The position numbers and the translations under genes are program-made. This document shows, one piece after another, positions 1 to 6,624 of a stretch of DNA of 12,619 nt (position 1 is the stretch's first letter; each line of letters begins with the position of its first letter). The notes under the pieces are model-generated. The model was not told where the DNA came from and did not search any database. It saw only the letters and a list, made by a program, of their open reading frames with translations. Origin of the DNA: Clostridiales bacterium (GTDB taxonomy: Bacteria; Bacillota; Clostridia; Lachnospirales; Lachnospiraceae); contig JAAZDA010000128.1 of the NCBI GenBank assembly GCA_012512995.1, positions 1-12,619 of the forward strand, in the 5' to 3' direction.

Positions 1-464
1 CAGACAAGCTTATAAGTTATATCGGAGATAAGACAGCAGTGGGAACTGCTGACATAAAGGCAATCTGCACGCCGGTCATTCAGGATCGGATCTTCGATCT
101 TATCGATGCGATCGCTGCGGGCAGCAATTCGGATGCAATGCGGATATATCTTGATATGGTCAAACTTGAGACGCCTCCCCAGGTAATACTTGTTTTGCTG
201 GTAAGGCAGTACAACAGATTCCTGCAGATGAAAGAGCTGCAGAATCTGAGCAATGAAGAGATCGCATCAAAAATCGGAATCAAGTCGTGGCTGGTCGGAA
301 AGACGAGACCGGCACTGGCGAAATATCGCTCGTCAGCACAGATAGAACGTTTGCTTGATCTATGCGTGAGTGCGGATGCAGATTATAAAAGCGGGAAAAT
401 GAGTGACAAAATTGCGCTTGAGACGCTGATAAATGCACTCAGCCTGGAAGTCAGGAGGCAGTAA
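1..464 (+). CDS. holA: DNA polymerase III subunit delta, C-terminal part (5' end outside window)
   Basis: Delta subunit of the clamp loader, which opens the beta sliding clamp and loads it on DNA. The reading frame is open from base 3 to the TAA at 462-464. The visible residues begin DKLISYIGDKTAVGTADI and continue into RIFDLIDAIAAG, which is the HolA pattern at the junction between the AAA+ lid and the C-terminal helical collar. The rest is all-helical: a segment ending in LVRQYNRFLQMKEL, then KIGIKSW and ALETLINALS near the C terminus, both typical of HolA. The GTG at 39 is an internal valine codon, because homology-like sequence continues upstream to the window edge, so the gene is truncated by the window and not by mutation. 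The full protein is normally about 330-345 residues; about 154 are seen. The next gene starts on the base after this stop, with its Shine-Dalgarno inside the holA end, so translation is probably coupled. Identification is by motif memory. Confidence 0.88.
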   Translation, partial: DKLISYIGDKTAVGTADIKAICTPVIQDRIFDLIDAIAAGSNSDAMRIYLDMVKLETPPQVILVLLVRQYNRFLQMKELQNLSNEEIASKIGIKSWLVGKTRPALAKYRSSAQIERLLDLCVSADADYKSGKMSDKIALETLINALSLEVRRQ

Positions 465-1088
465 ATGGAAAGTGATATAAGAGAGCCGAAGCCGCAGGAA
501 ATATACAGACATTTTCGTGGTAATCTCTACCAGATAATGACTATCGCGGATGATTCAGAGACCGGTGAGAAGCTGGTCGTATATCAGGGAATGTATCCGC
601 CATACCGTGTCTGGGCAAGAGGCCTTCGCAACTTTACGGAGAAGCTCGATCCTGGTCGTTATCCAGAGGCAAAACAAGTTCGTCGTTTTGAACTTGTGGA
701 GAAGGACGATGAAGATGAAGAGAAACGCGTGCCAAATTTCATGAGCAGGTACAGGAATGACGGGCATGGTAAGGAAAATGAGGATACGAGTGTAGAACAT
801 CGTGTAGCATCGGGTATTGATGCAGTGGATGAAGCGGAAGCTGTCGATGGAGAAGGACAGCTTGATCCGATGGTCGAGAAATTCCTTGATGCAGATTCGA
901 CAGAAGAGAGACTCAATATTCTTATGGCAATACACAGTCGTATCACGAATGACATGATTGATACTATGGCGGTGGCAGCAGGTCTTGAAATAGAGCCGGG
1001 CACAGTTGATGAAAGATGGAGCGATCTCAGGGAATGTCTGCTGACGATCGGCAGGTATGAGCAGAGCAGGGATCACTTTCACGGATAA
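465..1088 (+). CDS. DUF1653 domain protein with acidic linker and helical C-terminal extension
   Basis: A 207-residue protein of unknown function. Residues about 11-76 match the DUF1653 pattern: YRHFRGNLYQ, SETGEKLVVYQ, a PPYRVWAR segment and a final RRFEL strand. This small beta-rich domain is widespread in bacteria and usually occurs alone in proteins of about 70-90 residues. Here it is followed by a charged, low-complexity acidic linker (about 77-130) and a predicted helical C-terminal module (about 131-207) that I do not recognise. The start is well supported: ATG at 465 lies seven bases after AGGAGG (453-458) and immediately after the holA stop. Translational coupling to holA suggests cotranscription, but a replication role should not be inferred from position alone. 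No signal peptide or membrane segment is visible, so it is probably cytoplasmic. Family assignment is fairly sure; function is unknown. Confidence 0.85.
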   Translation: MESDIREPKPQEIYRHFRGNLYQIMTIADDSETGEKLVVYQGMYPPYRVWARGLRNFTEKLDPGRYPEAKQVRRFELVEKDDEDEEKRVPNFMSRYRNDGHGKENEDTSVEHRVASGIDAVDEAEAVDGEGQLDPMVEKFLDADSTEERLNILMAIHSRITNDMIDTMAVAAGLEIEPGTVDERWSDLRECLLTIGRYEQSRDHFHG

Positions 1089-1124
1089 TGTTTTGACCAA
1101 ATAAATTCAGGCATGAGGTATGAA

Positions 1125-2156
1125 ATGAAATTATTGTCAGTTACTATCCCTTGTTACAATTCAGAAGCATATATGTCGAAATGCATAGATTCTCTGCTGA
1201 TTGGCGGGGATGACCTCGAGATCATAATCGTCGATGACGGTTCTACAGACAGGACTGCTGAGATCGCCGACCGTTATCAGGTCATTAATCCTAATATTGT
1301 CAGAGTGATCCACAAAGCGAACGGCGGGCACGGATCAGCAGTGAATGCAGGTATTGAGGCTGCCACAGGGCTCTTTTTCAAGGTTGTCGACAGCGATGAC
1401 TGGGTAAAGGATACAGCCCTCATGAAGATCATAGATTTTCTTCGCACAAATGCCGGATCCAGACCGCAGCTTGATATGCTTGTATCAAATTTTGTCTATG
1501 ATAAGGTCGGAGAGCCAAGACATAAGGTAATGCAGTACCGCAAGTCGCTTCCGGTCGGACAGTTTTTCTCATGGGCAGATGTGAAGAGATTTCATAAAGG
1601 TCATTATATTCTTATGCACAGCGTTATTTACCGCACCGGACTTCTTCGTGAGTGCGGAATAAAGCTACCCGAGCACACTTTCTATGTAGACAACCTTTAT
1701 GTTTTTGAACCGCTGCCGTACGTAAAGAATATGTACTACATGGATATCAATTTTTATCACTATTTTATCGGACGGTCAGACCAGTCAGTAAATCAGAAGG
1801 TGATGATATCAAGGCTTGATCAGCAGATACGTGTCAACAGGCTGATGGTAGATTATTATTGCGATAAAGACACAAGGACAAAGATGAATCAAATGCCGAT
1901 GTGTCGTCAGTATATGTATAATTACCTGGAAATAATTACAACTATTTCATCAGTACTTGCGCTGTGTTCGTACACTAAAAGTGATATGACCAGGAAGAAT
2001 GAATTATGGCAATACATAAAGGATAAGGATTTCTTTCTATACAGGAAACTGCGTCTGGGAATTTTTGGAATAGCAATGAATGCACCGGGAAAGGGTGGAA
2101 GAGATATTACTGTCGGCGGATACAAGGTGGTCAGGCATTTCTTCAACTTCAACTAG
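1125..2156 (+). CDS. Family 2 glycosyltransferase (GT-A fold)
   Basis: Transfers a sugar from a nucleotide-sugar donor, probably to a cell-surface glycan or lipid-linked acceptor at the inner face of the membrane. The N-terminal 100 residues of this 343-residue form carry the GT2 signatures: SVTIPCYNSE at 5-14, the nucleotide-binding IIIVDDGSTD at 33-42, GHGSAVNAGI at 68-77 and the metal-binding DxD as VDSDDW at 88-93. The C-terminal half is acceptor-side sequence that does not reveal specificity. No transmembrane helices are evident, so it resembles soluble GT2 enzymes rather than synthases. The start at 1125 is chosen because GAGGT (1115-1119) is well placed before it. An in-frame ATG at 1113 would add four residues (MRYE) but has only a weak CAGG upstream. 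It lies 36 bases after the DUF1653 gene, same strand, with no terminator between, so it may be on the same transcript. It converges on the PAP2 gene. Confidence 0.88.
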   Translation: MKLLSVTIPCYNSEAYMSKCIDSLLIGGDDLEIIIVDDGSTDRTAEIADRYQVINPNIVRVIHKANGGHGSAVNAGIEAATGLFFKVVDSDDWVKDTALMKIIDFLRTNAGSRPQLDMLVSNFVYDKVGEPRHKVMQYRKSLPVGQFFSWADVKRFHKGHYILMHSVIYRTGLLRECGIKLPEHTFYVDNLYVFEPLPYVKNMYYMDINFYHYFIGRSDQSVNQKVMISRLDQQIRVNRLMVDYYCDKDTRTKMNQMPMCRQYMYNYLEIITTISSVLALCSYTKSDMTRKNELWQYIKDKDFFLYRKLRLGIFGIAMNAPGKGGRDITVGGYKVVRHFFNFN

Positions 2157-2169
2157 ACAATCCGGGCAG

Positions 2170-2197
2170 GCAGTCAGATGGCGTTTATTCTGACTGC
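2170..2197. terminator. Inverted repeat between convergent genes, possible bidirectional terminator
   Basis: A 9-bp perfect stem (GCAGTCAGA at 2170-2178, TCTGACTGC at 2189-2197) with a 10-base loop lies between the glycosyltransferase stop (2154-2156) and the end of the oppositely oriented PAP2 gene. The PAP2 stop codon (2185-2187) is in the loop and the right arm lies in its last codons. Neither side has a good T run, so this is not a textbook intrinsic terminator. The position between convergent genes favours termination or 3'-end stabilisation over chance. Confidence 0.45.
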
Positions 2198-2946
2198 TCT
2201 GCTCCAAACCTTACGAAGGCGCCTCTCCTGATCATTTTTCCGGAAAAAGTGAATCCAAGATGGAAGCACAGGAAGTATGAGAATACTGCCAGTGCGCAGG
2301 CACAGCAGACGTCAAAGAAAGAATGCTGCTTGATGAATAACGTTGAAAGAATGATGAGCACACCCAACGTGACTGAAGCAATTCTTACACCCGTTTTGCG
2401 GAAAATCCTCCAGGAACTGTGAAGTATTCCTGCAACTACTGCGATAGTGTTATAGACATGGATACTCGGACACAGGTTAGTCGGTGTATCTGACTGGTAC
2501 AATGCAGCAATCATATGCGTGAAAACATTATCGCGCGGAAATTCTCCGGGCCTTAGGAACTGGATATTGGGCCAGATCGAGGAGATTATTAGGAACAGCG
2601 ACATACCTATACACAGGAATGATGCTGTGCGGTAATAAGTGCCACGATCCTTGAAGTACAGGAAAACGACAGATACAATAACGAAAGCAAACCATAACTC
2701 GTAGGGAACAATAAACTCCTCAATAAAGGGAATGCGGTCATCGATCCAAGTGTGGATCACTGTGTAGTGAAGTCTGTTTATGTGTTCAAGAACAGTAAAC
2801 CAGATTATATAAACTGAAAAAAAGATCATGAGCGGGAACATATCATAAAGATTCACAAAGAACCACAGGGCAAACTGTTTAGTGCTTCTGCAGTCCCTTA
2901 TACGTACAGGTGTTATTCTTTTTGCTTTTTCAAGATAATTCCGCAT
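2185..2946 (-). CDS. PAP2-superfamily membrane phosphatase (AUR1/inositolphosphotransferase-like branch)
   Basis: Integral membrane enzyme of the type 2 phosphatidic acid phosphatase superfamily. Members hydrolyse or transfer phosphate groups on lipids such as phosphatidate or undecaprenyl pyrophosphate; the substrate here is unknown. In the 253-residue form used, hydrophobic segments lie near 26-50, 83-98, 108-125, 165-178, 190-204 and 213-228. Two catalytic motifs are visible: PSIH at 160-163 (motif 2) and KQHSFFD at 206-212, giving the motif 3 His208 and Asp212. RP at 132-133 may be the remnant of motif 1; its usual Lys is not visible and ST replaces the SR of classical motif 3, as in the AUR1-like branch. 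ATG at 2946 is chosen because GAGG lies nine bases upstream. Alternatives are ATG at 2961 and TTG at 3018, both with poor ribosome binding sites. It converges on the glycosyltransferase, which fits envelope lipid or polysaccharide work but does not prove a link. Confidence 0.8.
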   Translation of the reverse strand: MRNYLEKAKRITPVRIRDCRSTKQFALWFFVNLYDMFPLMIFFSVYIIWFTVLEHINRLHYTVIHTWIDDRIPFIEEFIVPYELWFAFVIVSVVFLYFKDRGTYYRTASFLCIGMSLFLIISSIWPNIQFLRPGEFPRDNVFTHMIAALYQSDTPTNLCPSIHVYNTIAVVAGILHSSWRIFRKTGVRIASVTLGVLIILSTLFIKQHSFFDVCCACALAVFSYFLCFHLGFTFSGKMIRRGAFVRFGAEQSE

Positions 2947-3065
2947 TGAGCAAAACCTCATTGACGTTAACACTGTCTTTAACTTTATGAGTTTATCCCT
3001 GCTGAAAACTTGTTTCAATATCCAAAGAGCTGAAAATAACCTTATTTAATAAAGTTTTTACAAAA

Positions 3066-3095
3066 TTATTACCAAACTGATTTTTGAAAAGGCAA
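3066..3095 (-). promoter_or_regulatory. Candidate sigma-70-type promoter for the PAP2 gene
   Basis: Read on the minus strand: a -35 box TTGCCT (3095-3090), an 18-base spacer and a -10 box TAATAA (3071-3066). The leader to the preferred start at 2946 would be about 110 bases. It lies back to back with the glyA promoter candidate. Assigned by eye only. Confidence 0.4.
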
Positions 3096-3100
3096 AACAG

Positions 3101-3129
3101 TTGCCCTTCACTTCAGGAAATGGTATGTT
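3101..3129 (+). promoter_or_regulatory. Candidate sigma-70-type promoter for glyA
   Basis: The -35 box TTGCCC (3101-3106), a 17-base spacer and the -10 box TATGTT (3124-3129) precede glyA. Transcription from about 3136 would give a leader of about 90 bases containing the hairpin at 3148-3170. The match is moderate. Confidence 0.4.
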
Positions 3130-3147
3130 TATTCGCGGCAGCAAATC

Positions 3148-3170
3148 TTCGGATAAGTCAAATATCCGGA
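3148..3170 (+). promoter_or_regulatory. glyA: Hairpin in the glyA leader
   Basis: TTCGGATA (3148-3155) can pair with TATCCGGA (3163-3170): eight pairs, one of them G-U, around a 7-base loop. It sits between the candidate glyA promoter and the strong ribosome binding site AGGAGG (3211-3216). There is no T run, so it is not an intrinsic terminator. It could be a DNA operator (an interrupted dyad) or part of an RNA leader structure. Confidence 0.4.
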
Positions 3171-3224
3171 AATAAACAGTATTTAATCTCATAGTGATAG
3201 CGGTGAATCAAGGAGGAGAGTCTA

Positions 3225-4463
3225 ATGTATTCAATTGAAGAACTGAGGAAAGAAGACCCTGAGATAGCGCAGGCAATTGAAGATGAGATCCAGCGTCAGA
3301 ACGATCATATCGAGTTGATCGCGTCTGAGAACTGGGTGAGCAAGGCAGTCATGGCAGCAATGGGCAGCCCGCTTACAAACAAGTATGCCGAAGGTTATCC
3401 GGGACATCGCTATTACGGCGGATGCCAATATGTTGATGTAGTTGAGGATCTTGCCAGAGACAGAGCCAAAAAGCTCTTTGGCTGTGAATACGTAAACGTT
3501 CAGCCTCATTCCGGAGCACAGGCAAACCTCGCTGTTGAATTCGCGATTCTCAAGCCAGGCGACACGCTGATGGGCATGGATCTGAGCCAGGGCGGACATC
3601 TCACACACGGCAGCCCGGCTAATATTTCAGGTGCATATTTCAATGTCGTTCCTTACGGCGTTAATGAAGATGGATATATTGATTACGATAAACTCATGGA
3701 GACTGCAATGGAAGCGAAGCCGAAGCTTATAATTGCAGGTGCTTCAGCTTATGCCAGAGCAATAGACTTCACAAAATTCCGTGAAGTTGCAGATGCCTGC
3801 GGGGCAGTTCTCATGGCGGATATCGCTCATATTGCAGGTCTTGTTGCCACAGGTCTTCATCAGAGTCCTATCGGCATCGCAGATGTAGTTACTACAACGA
3901 CTCACAAAACGCTCCGCGGACCCCGTGGAGGAATGATAATGTCCATGCAGGATGCGGCTGATAAATGGAAATTCAACAAGGCTGTATTCCCGGGAATCCA
4001 GGGTGGCCCTCTTGAGCACGTAATAGCAGGTAAGGCAGTATGCTTCAAAGAAGCTCTGCAGCCAGATTTCAAAGTATATCAGCAGCAGATCCTCAACAAT
4101 GCACAGGCACTGTGCAAGGGCCTTCAGGACCGCGGCATTAAGATCGTTTCAAACGGAACGGACAATCATTTGATGCTTATTGATCTCACCAATTTTGATC
4201 TCACAGGCAAAGAGGTCGAGAAGTGGATGGATGACGCTCATATCACAGCGAACAAGAATACCATCCCCAACGAGCAGCGCTCTCCTTTCGTTACAAGTGG
4301 TATACGTCTCGGGACACCGGCAGTTACAACGCGCGGCATGAAGGAAGACGATATGGATCAGATCGCAGAGGCAATCTCTCTTGTCATCAAAGAGAAGGAA
4401 GCTGGCATTGACAAGGCAAAGGCAATAGTTGCAGAACTTACTGCAAAGTATCCGCTTAACTGA
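3225..4463 (+). CDS. glyA: Serine hydroxymethyltransferase
   Basis: PLP-dependent cytoplasmic enzyme interconverting serine plus tetrahydrofolate with glycine plus 5,10-methylene-tetrahydrofolate, the main source of one-carbon units. The 412-residue length is normal for bacterial GlyA. Diagnostic motifs are present in order: LIASENWVS at 31-39, NKYAEGYPGHRYYGG at 52-66, QPHSGAQAN at 93-101, HLTHGSPANISG at 125-136, ADIAHIAGLV at 198-207 and the PLP-lysine motif TTTTHKTLRGPRGG at 223-236 with Lys228. No key residue is missing. The ATG at 3225 is fixed by AGGAGGAGAG at 3211-3220. A membrane-protein gene follows after 26 bases with no visible terminator, so both are probably on one transcript. 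The leader carries a hairpin and a short, doubtful resemblance to tetrahydrofolate riboswitch elements. Confidence 0.98.
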   Translation: MYSIEELRKEDPEIAQAIEDEIQRQNDHIELIASENWVSKAVMAAMGSPLTNKYAEGYPGHRYYGGCQYVDVVEDLARDRAKKLFGCEYVNVQPHSGAQANLAVEFAILKPGDTLMGMDLSQGGHLTHGSPANISGAYFNVVPYGVNEDGYIDYDKLMETAMEAKPKLIIAGASAYARAIDFTKFREVADACGAVLMADIAHIAGLVATGLHQSPIGIADVVTTTTHKTLRGPRGGMIMSMQDAADKWKFNKAVFPGIQGGPLEHVIAGKAVCFKEALQPDFKVYQQQILNNAQALCKGLQDRGIKIVSNGTDNHLMLIDLTNFDLTGKEVEKWMDDAHITANKNTIPNEQRSPFVTSGIRLGTPAVTTRGMKEDDMDQIAEAISLVIKEKEAGIDKAKAIVAELTAKYPLN

Positions 4464-4489
4464 TAAAAAAGGATTGTTCAGGGTGATCA

Positions 4490-5965
4490 ATGGCAGCAAA
4501 AACGAAAATCAGGCCATGTCATGAACATAGATTTTACAAACTGATGGATGTGATGCTTGTCGCTGTCTATGCGGCAGGCATCATACCTGTTTTATACGCT
4601 TCTTTTTTTTCACATCCGCTTGCGGATGATTATTCCAGTGCATACGAAACACATCTTGCAATCAGCTCCGGCGGATTGCTTTCTGTAATACCAGCGGCAA
4701 TATCACATATGGTAAGAGTCTACAGCGAATGGCAGGGAACGTGGTCAGCGGAGATACTGTTTGCTCTGCAGCCGGGCATCTTCGGAGAAAATGCCTACTT
4801 TATTACGACCGTTGTTATGCTTACTATGCTTACAGCTTCAGTTCTTGTCCTTTCTCATGAACTGATCAGCATCATGGCAGGCAAAACACGTTCTGCCGCG
4901 CTTTGCATCGGTCTGTCTTCTTTGTTTTTCATGGTCCAATTCGTGCCATCTCCGGCGGATAGCTTCTTCTGGTGGAACGGCAGCGTCTATTACACGTTCT
5001 TCTTTGCTCTTTCATTATTTGTCATAGCTGTAATGGTAAAAATCATCAGGACAGGGAGTCCCGTTATGGCAGGAACCGCCACTGTAATTGCGCTTATCGT
5101 CGGTGGAGGAAATTACACCACGGCGCTTCTTACGTTTGAGATAGTAATACTCATGATCGCAGTTTGTTTTATATACATGAATAAATACAAATGGCGTCTT
5201 ATCCCGGCTTTTATTGCACTTACGTGCTCATTTGGCGTGAGCGTGGCAGCGCCCGGCAATCAGGTCAGAATGTCCAGCGTCGGCAGTGGCATGAGTGCGA
5301 TAAGTGCCGTGAAGGCTGCAATCGTACAGGCGGTGGTATTCATAAGAGAATGGATGGATCTACCTATACTGGCATTTATTATCCTGCTTGTGCCTATAAT
5401 ACTTATGGCAGGAAAAAGTGTGAAGAATATTCTGTGGAGCCACGTGATCATTTGTTTTGCTGTAACATTCCTGCTGTTCGCCTCAGAGCTGGCACCTGCA
5501 TATTTCGGAATCGGCAATTACGGTGAGGAACGCCAGGTAGATATATACTATTATTCGTTTATTCTGTTTGTTGCGACAGATGAATTTGTGCTTGTGACAA
5601 AGATCAGGAATCATGTGTGTTCATCTGACTTAATGTCTGCATGTTTCGTAGCTGCCTCGGCAATACTTGTCATAACAGGCTGCATGCTTAATGGATGGTC
5701 GTCGCCAACATCGGGGGCGTGCCTGAAAGCTGCAATCAACGGCTCACTGAGAACGTATGACCATGAATGCCAGGCTATGTCATCATCTATAATTACTGAG
5801 GTGGGCAAGAGCGGTGACAGTGCGGCGGCAACGGACGTAATAATTGACGGGGTGGAATCAACGCCTGAAATATTTCATGATGCGCTTCCTGGAACCGATC
5901 CCGAGGACTGGGTCAATGTTTCGATGGCAAAATATTATGGGGTGAGAAGCATAACTGTGCGGTAA
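4490..5965 (+). CDS. Polytopic membrane protein, DUF6056-like (GT-C-like topology)
   Basis: A 491-residue integral membrane protein. A cytoplasmic N terminus leads to a first helix at about 20-40. It is followed by an extracytoplasmic loop with HPLADDYSS (42-50) and, about 30 residues later, EWQGTWSAEIL (80-90). An acidic pair just after the first helix, then an aromatic WxGxW stretch, is the pattern I associate with DUF6056 proteins and, more broadly, GT-C glycosyltransferases that use lipid-linked sugars. About ten further hydrophobic stretches follow up to about residue 410. A soluble C-terminal tail of about 75 residues contains the conserved-looking EDWVNVSMAKYYGV. The start is ATG 4490, preceded by AGGGTGAT. 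It lies 26 bases after glyA and is likely cotranscribed, a pairing that does not suggest a shared pathway. Family by recollection; enzymatic activity is inference. Confidence 0.72.
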   Translation: MAAKTKIRPCHEHRFYKLMDVMLVAVYAAGIIPVLYASFFSHPLADDYSSAYETHLAISSGGLLSVIPAAISHMVRVYSEWQGTWSAEILFALQPGIFGENAYFITTVVMLTMLTASVLVLSHELISIMAGKTRSAALCIGLSSLFFMVQFVPSPADSFFWWNGSVYYTFFFALSLFVIAVMVKIIRTGSPVMAGTATVIALIVGGGNYTTALLTFEIVILMIAVCFIYMNKYKWRLIPAFIALTCSFGVSVAAPGNQVRMSSVGSGMSAISAVKAAIVQAVVFIREWMDLPILAFIILLVPIILMAGKSVKNILWSHVIICFAVTFLLFASELAPAYFGIGNYGEERQVDIYYYSFILFVATDEFVLVTKIRNHVCSSDLMSACFVAASAILVITGCMLNGWSSPTSGACLKAAINGSLRTYDHECQAMSSSIITEVGKSGDSAAATDVIIDGVESTPEIFHDALPGTDPEDWVNVSMAKYYGVRSITVR

Positions 5966-6005
5966 TTAAGAATTGTCGAATTGATATCAACAATATGCTC
6001 AATAG

Positions 6006-6028
6006 AGTACAATTCAGCCTATTGTACT
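6006..6028. repeat. 8-bp inverted repeat upstream of the ncRNA promoter
   Basis: AGTACAAT (6006-6013) and ATTGTACT (6021-6028) form a perfect dyad around a 7-base spacer, 40 bases after the DUF6056 stop and 35 bases before the -35 box of the candidate ncRNA promoter. It is not followed by a T run. It could be an operator, or a 3'-end hairpin of the glyA/DUF6056 transcript. Confidence 0.4.
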
Positions 6029-6063
6029 AAAATGTACGACTTTTCAGAATATTTAAATACATG

Positions 6064-6092
6064 TTGACTAATGTCAGATGACTTGCTATCAT
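6064..6092 (+). promoter_or_regulatory. Strong candidate sigma-70-type promoter for the ncRNA
   Basis: TTGACT (6064-6069), exactly 17 bases, then TATCAT (6087-6092), in AT-rich surroundings. Each hexamer differs from consensus at one position, making this one of the best housekeeping-type promoters in the window. No protein gene follows for nearly 600 bases, so the expected product is an RNA starting near 6099. Confidence 0.7.
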
Positions 6093-6123
6093 TTAGTTAA
6101 CAAAAGAAAAGAAAGGTTAGGGA

Positions 6124-6225
6124 CAGACCAATGTACCGTAGATGAACCAAAGAATTATAAACGACAAGTTGTAAGTGGTACTTGAGTAAATGCAAAAGCT
6201 GCTTAGAAGAGCAGCCAGACCAATG
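6124..6225 (+). repeat. 10-base direct repeat inside the ncRNA
   Basis: CAGACCAATG occurs at 6124-6133 and again at 6216-6225. The first copy runs into GTACC (6133-6137), which can pair with either of two GGTAC segments (6177-6181 or 6534-6538). Repetition in an RNA without an ORF suggests two equivalent structural or binding sites, though chance in A-rich sequence is possible. Confidence 0.4.
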
Positions 6226-6464
6226 AAATAGTACAGTGAGGACTTATAAAGCAAAAGATTTAAAGAACAGAACTGAATGGAACAAAACCAAATACATCAG
6301 AACGATGATAGAAAGGCGGTATAGTCCAAAGTTCTGTAACAGGTAACAGAGAAATATAATGTTAAATGTCTCACGTGAGACTCAAAGAAAACACAAATTG
6401 TTCGGATTCAGAATCATGAAGAGTGATGGATCAATTGGATTCTTCTGAAAGCCGATGAAGCTGG

Positions 6465-6527
6465 GAATCACAAATGACATCACAGTACAATGTGTACGAA
6501 GGTGAATGAGGACGAAGACGAATCACA
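6465..6527 (+). repeat. 8-base direct repeat inside the ncRNA
   Basis: GAATCACA occurs at 6465-6472 and 6520-6527, flanking the hairpin around 6480-6505. The placement on both sides of one stem-loop is suggestive of repeated joining segments, but the repeat is short. Confidence 0.3.
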
Positions 6528-6576
6528 TATGGAGGTACTGGATAGTTGAATAACCAGGATAGTCCGATCGGACAGT

Positions 6577-6621
6577 AAAACCCTCGAGAGCTTGTAACAT
6601 GATGAAGCACTCGAGGGTTTT
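6577..6621 (+). terminator. Strong intrinsic terminator-like hairpin at the end of the ncRNA
   Basis: AAAACCCTCGAG (6577-6588) pairs perfectly with CTCGAGGGTTTT (6610-6621), 12 bp. An inner extension GCTT (6590-6593) with AAGC (6605-6608) closes an 11-base loop. The stem ends in TTTT followed by CGATT. The A run on the left arm would let it act in both directions. An outer helix, CGGACAGT (6569-6576) with ATTGTCCG (6624-6631), extends it across a 2-base bulge, so it may also be the 3' domain of the RNA itself. Confidence 0.75.
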
Positions 6622-6624
6622 CGA

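Noticed and set aside
39..41. GTG as a genuine start of a short protein at the window edge
   Set aside because: The same frame is open to base 3 and its residues continue the HolA pattern, so this is an internal valine codon of a gene cut by the window.
555..1100. Long minus-strand open frame opposite the DUF1653 gene
   Set aside because: It runs antisense to a clear plus-strand gene with a good start, and the translation has no domain-like pattern.
2947..3018. N-terminal extension of the PAP2 protein from a TTG at 3018 or ATG at 2961
   Set aside because: Neither start has a convincing Shine-Dalgarno, whereas ATG 2946 has GAGG nine bases upstream. It cannot be fully excluded.
5979..5988. 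TTGATATCAA palindrome after the DUF6056 gene
   Set aside because: A short AT-rich 10-base palindrome is expected by chance and has no T run or promoter next to it.
6417..6449. Small plus-strand ORF inside the ncRNA beginning MKSDGSIGFF
   Set aside because: Ten codons, no ribosome binding site, and it lies across a paired arm of the proposed RNA.
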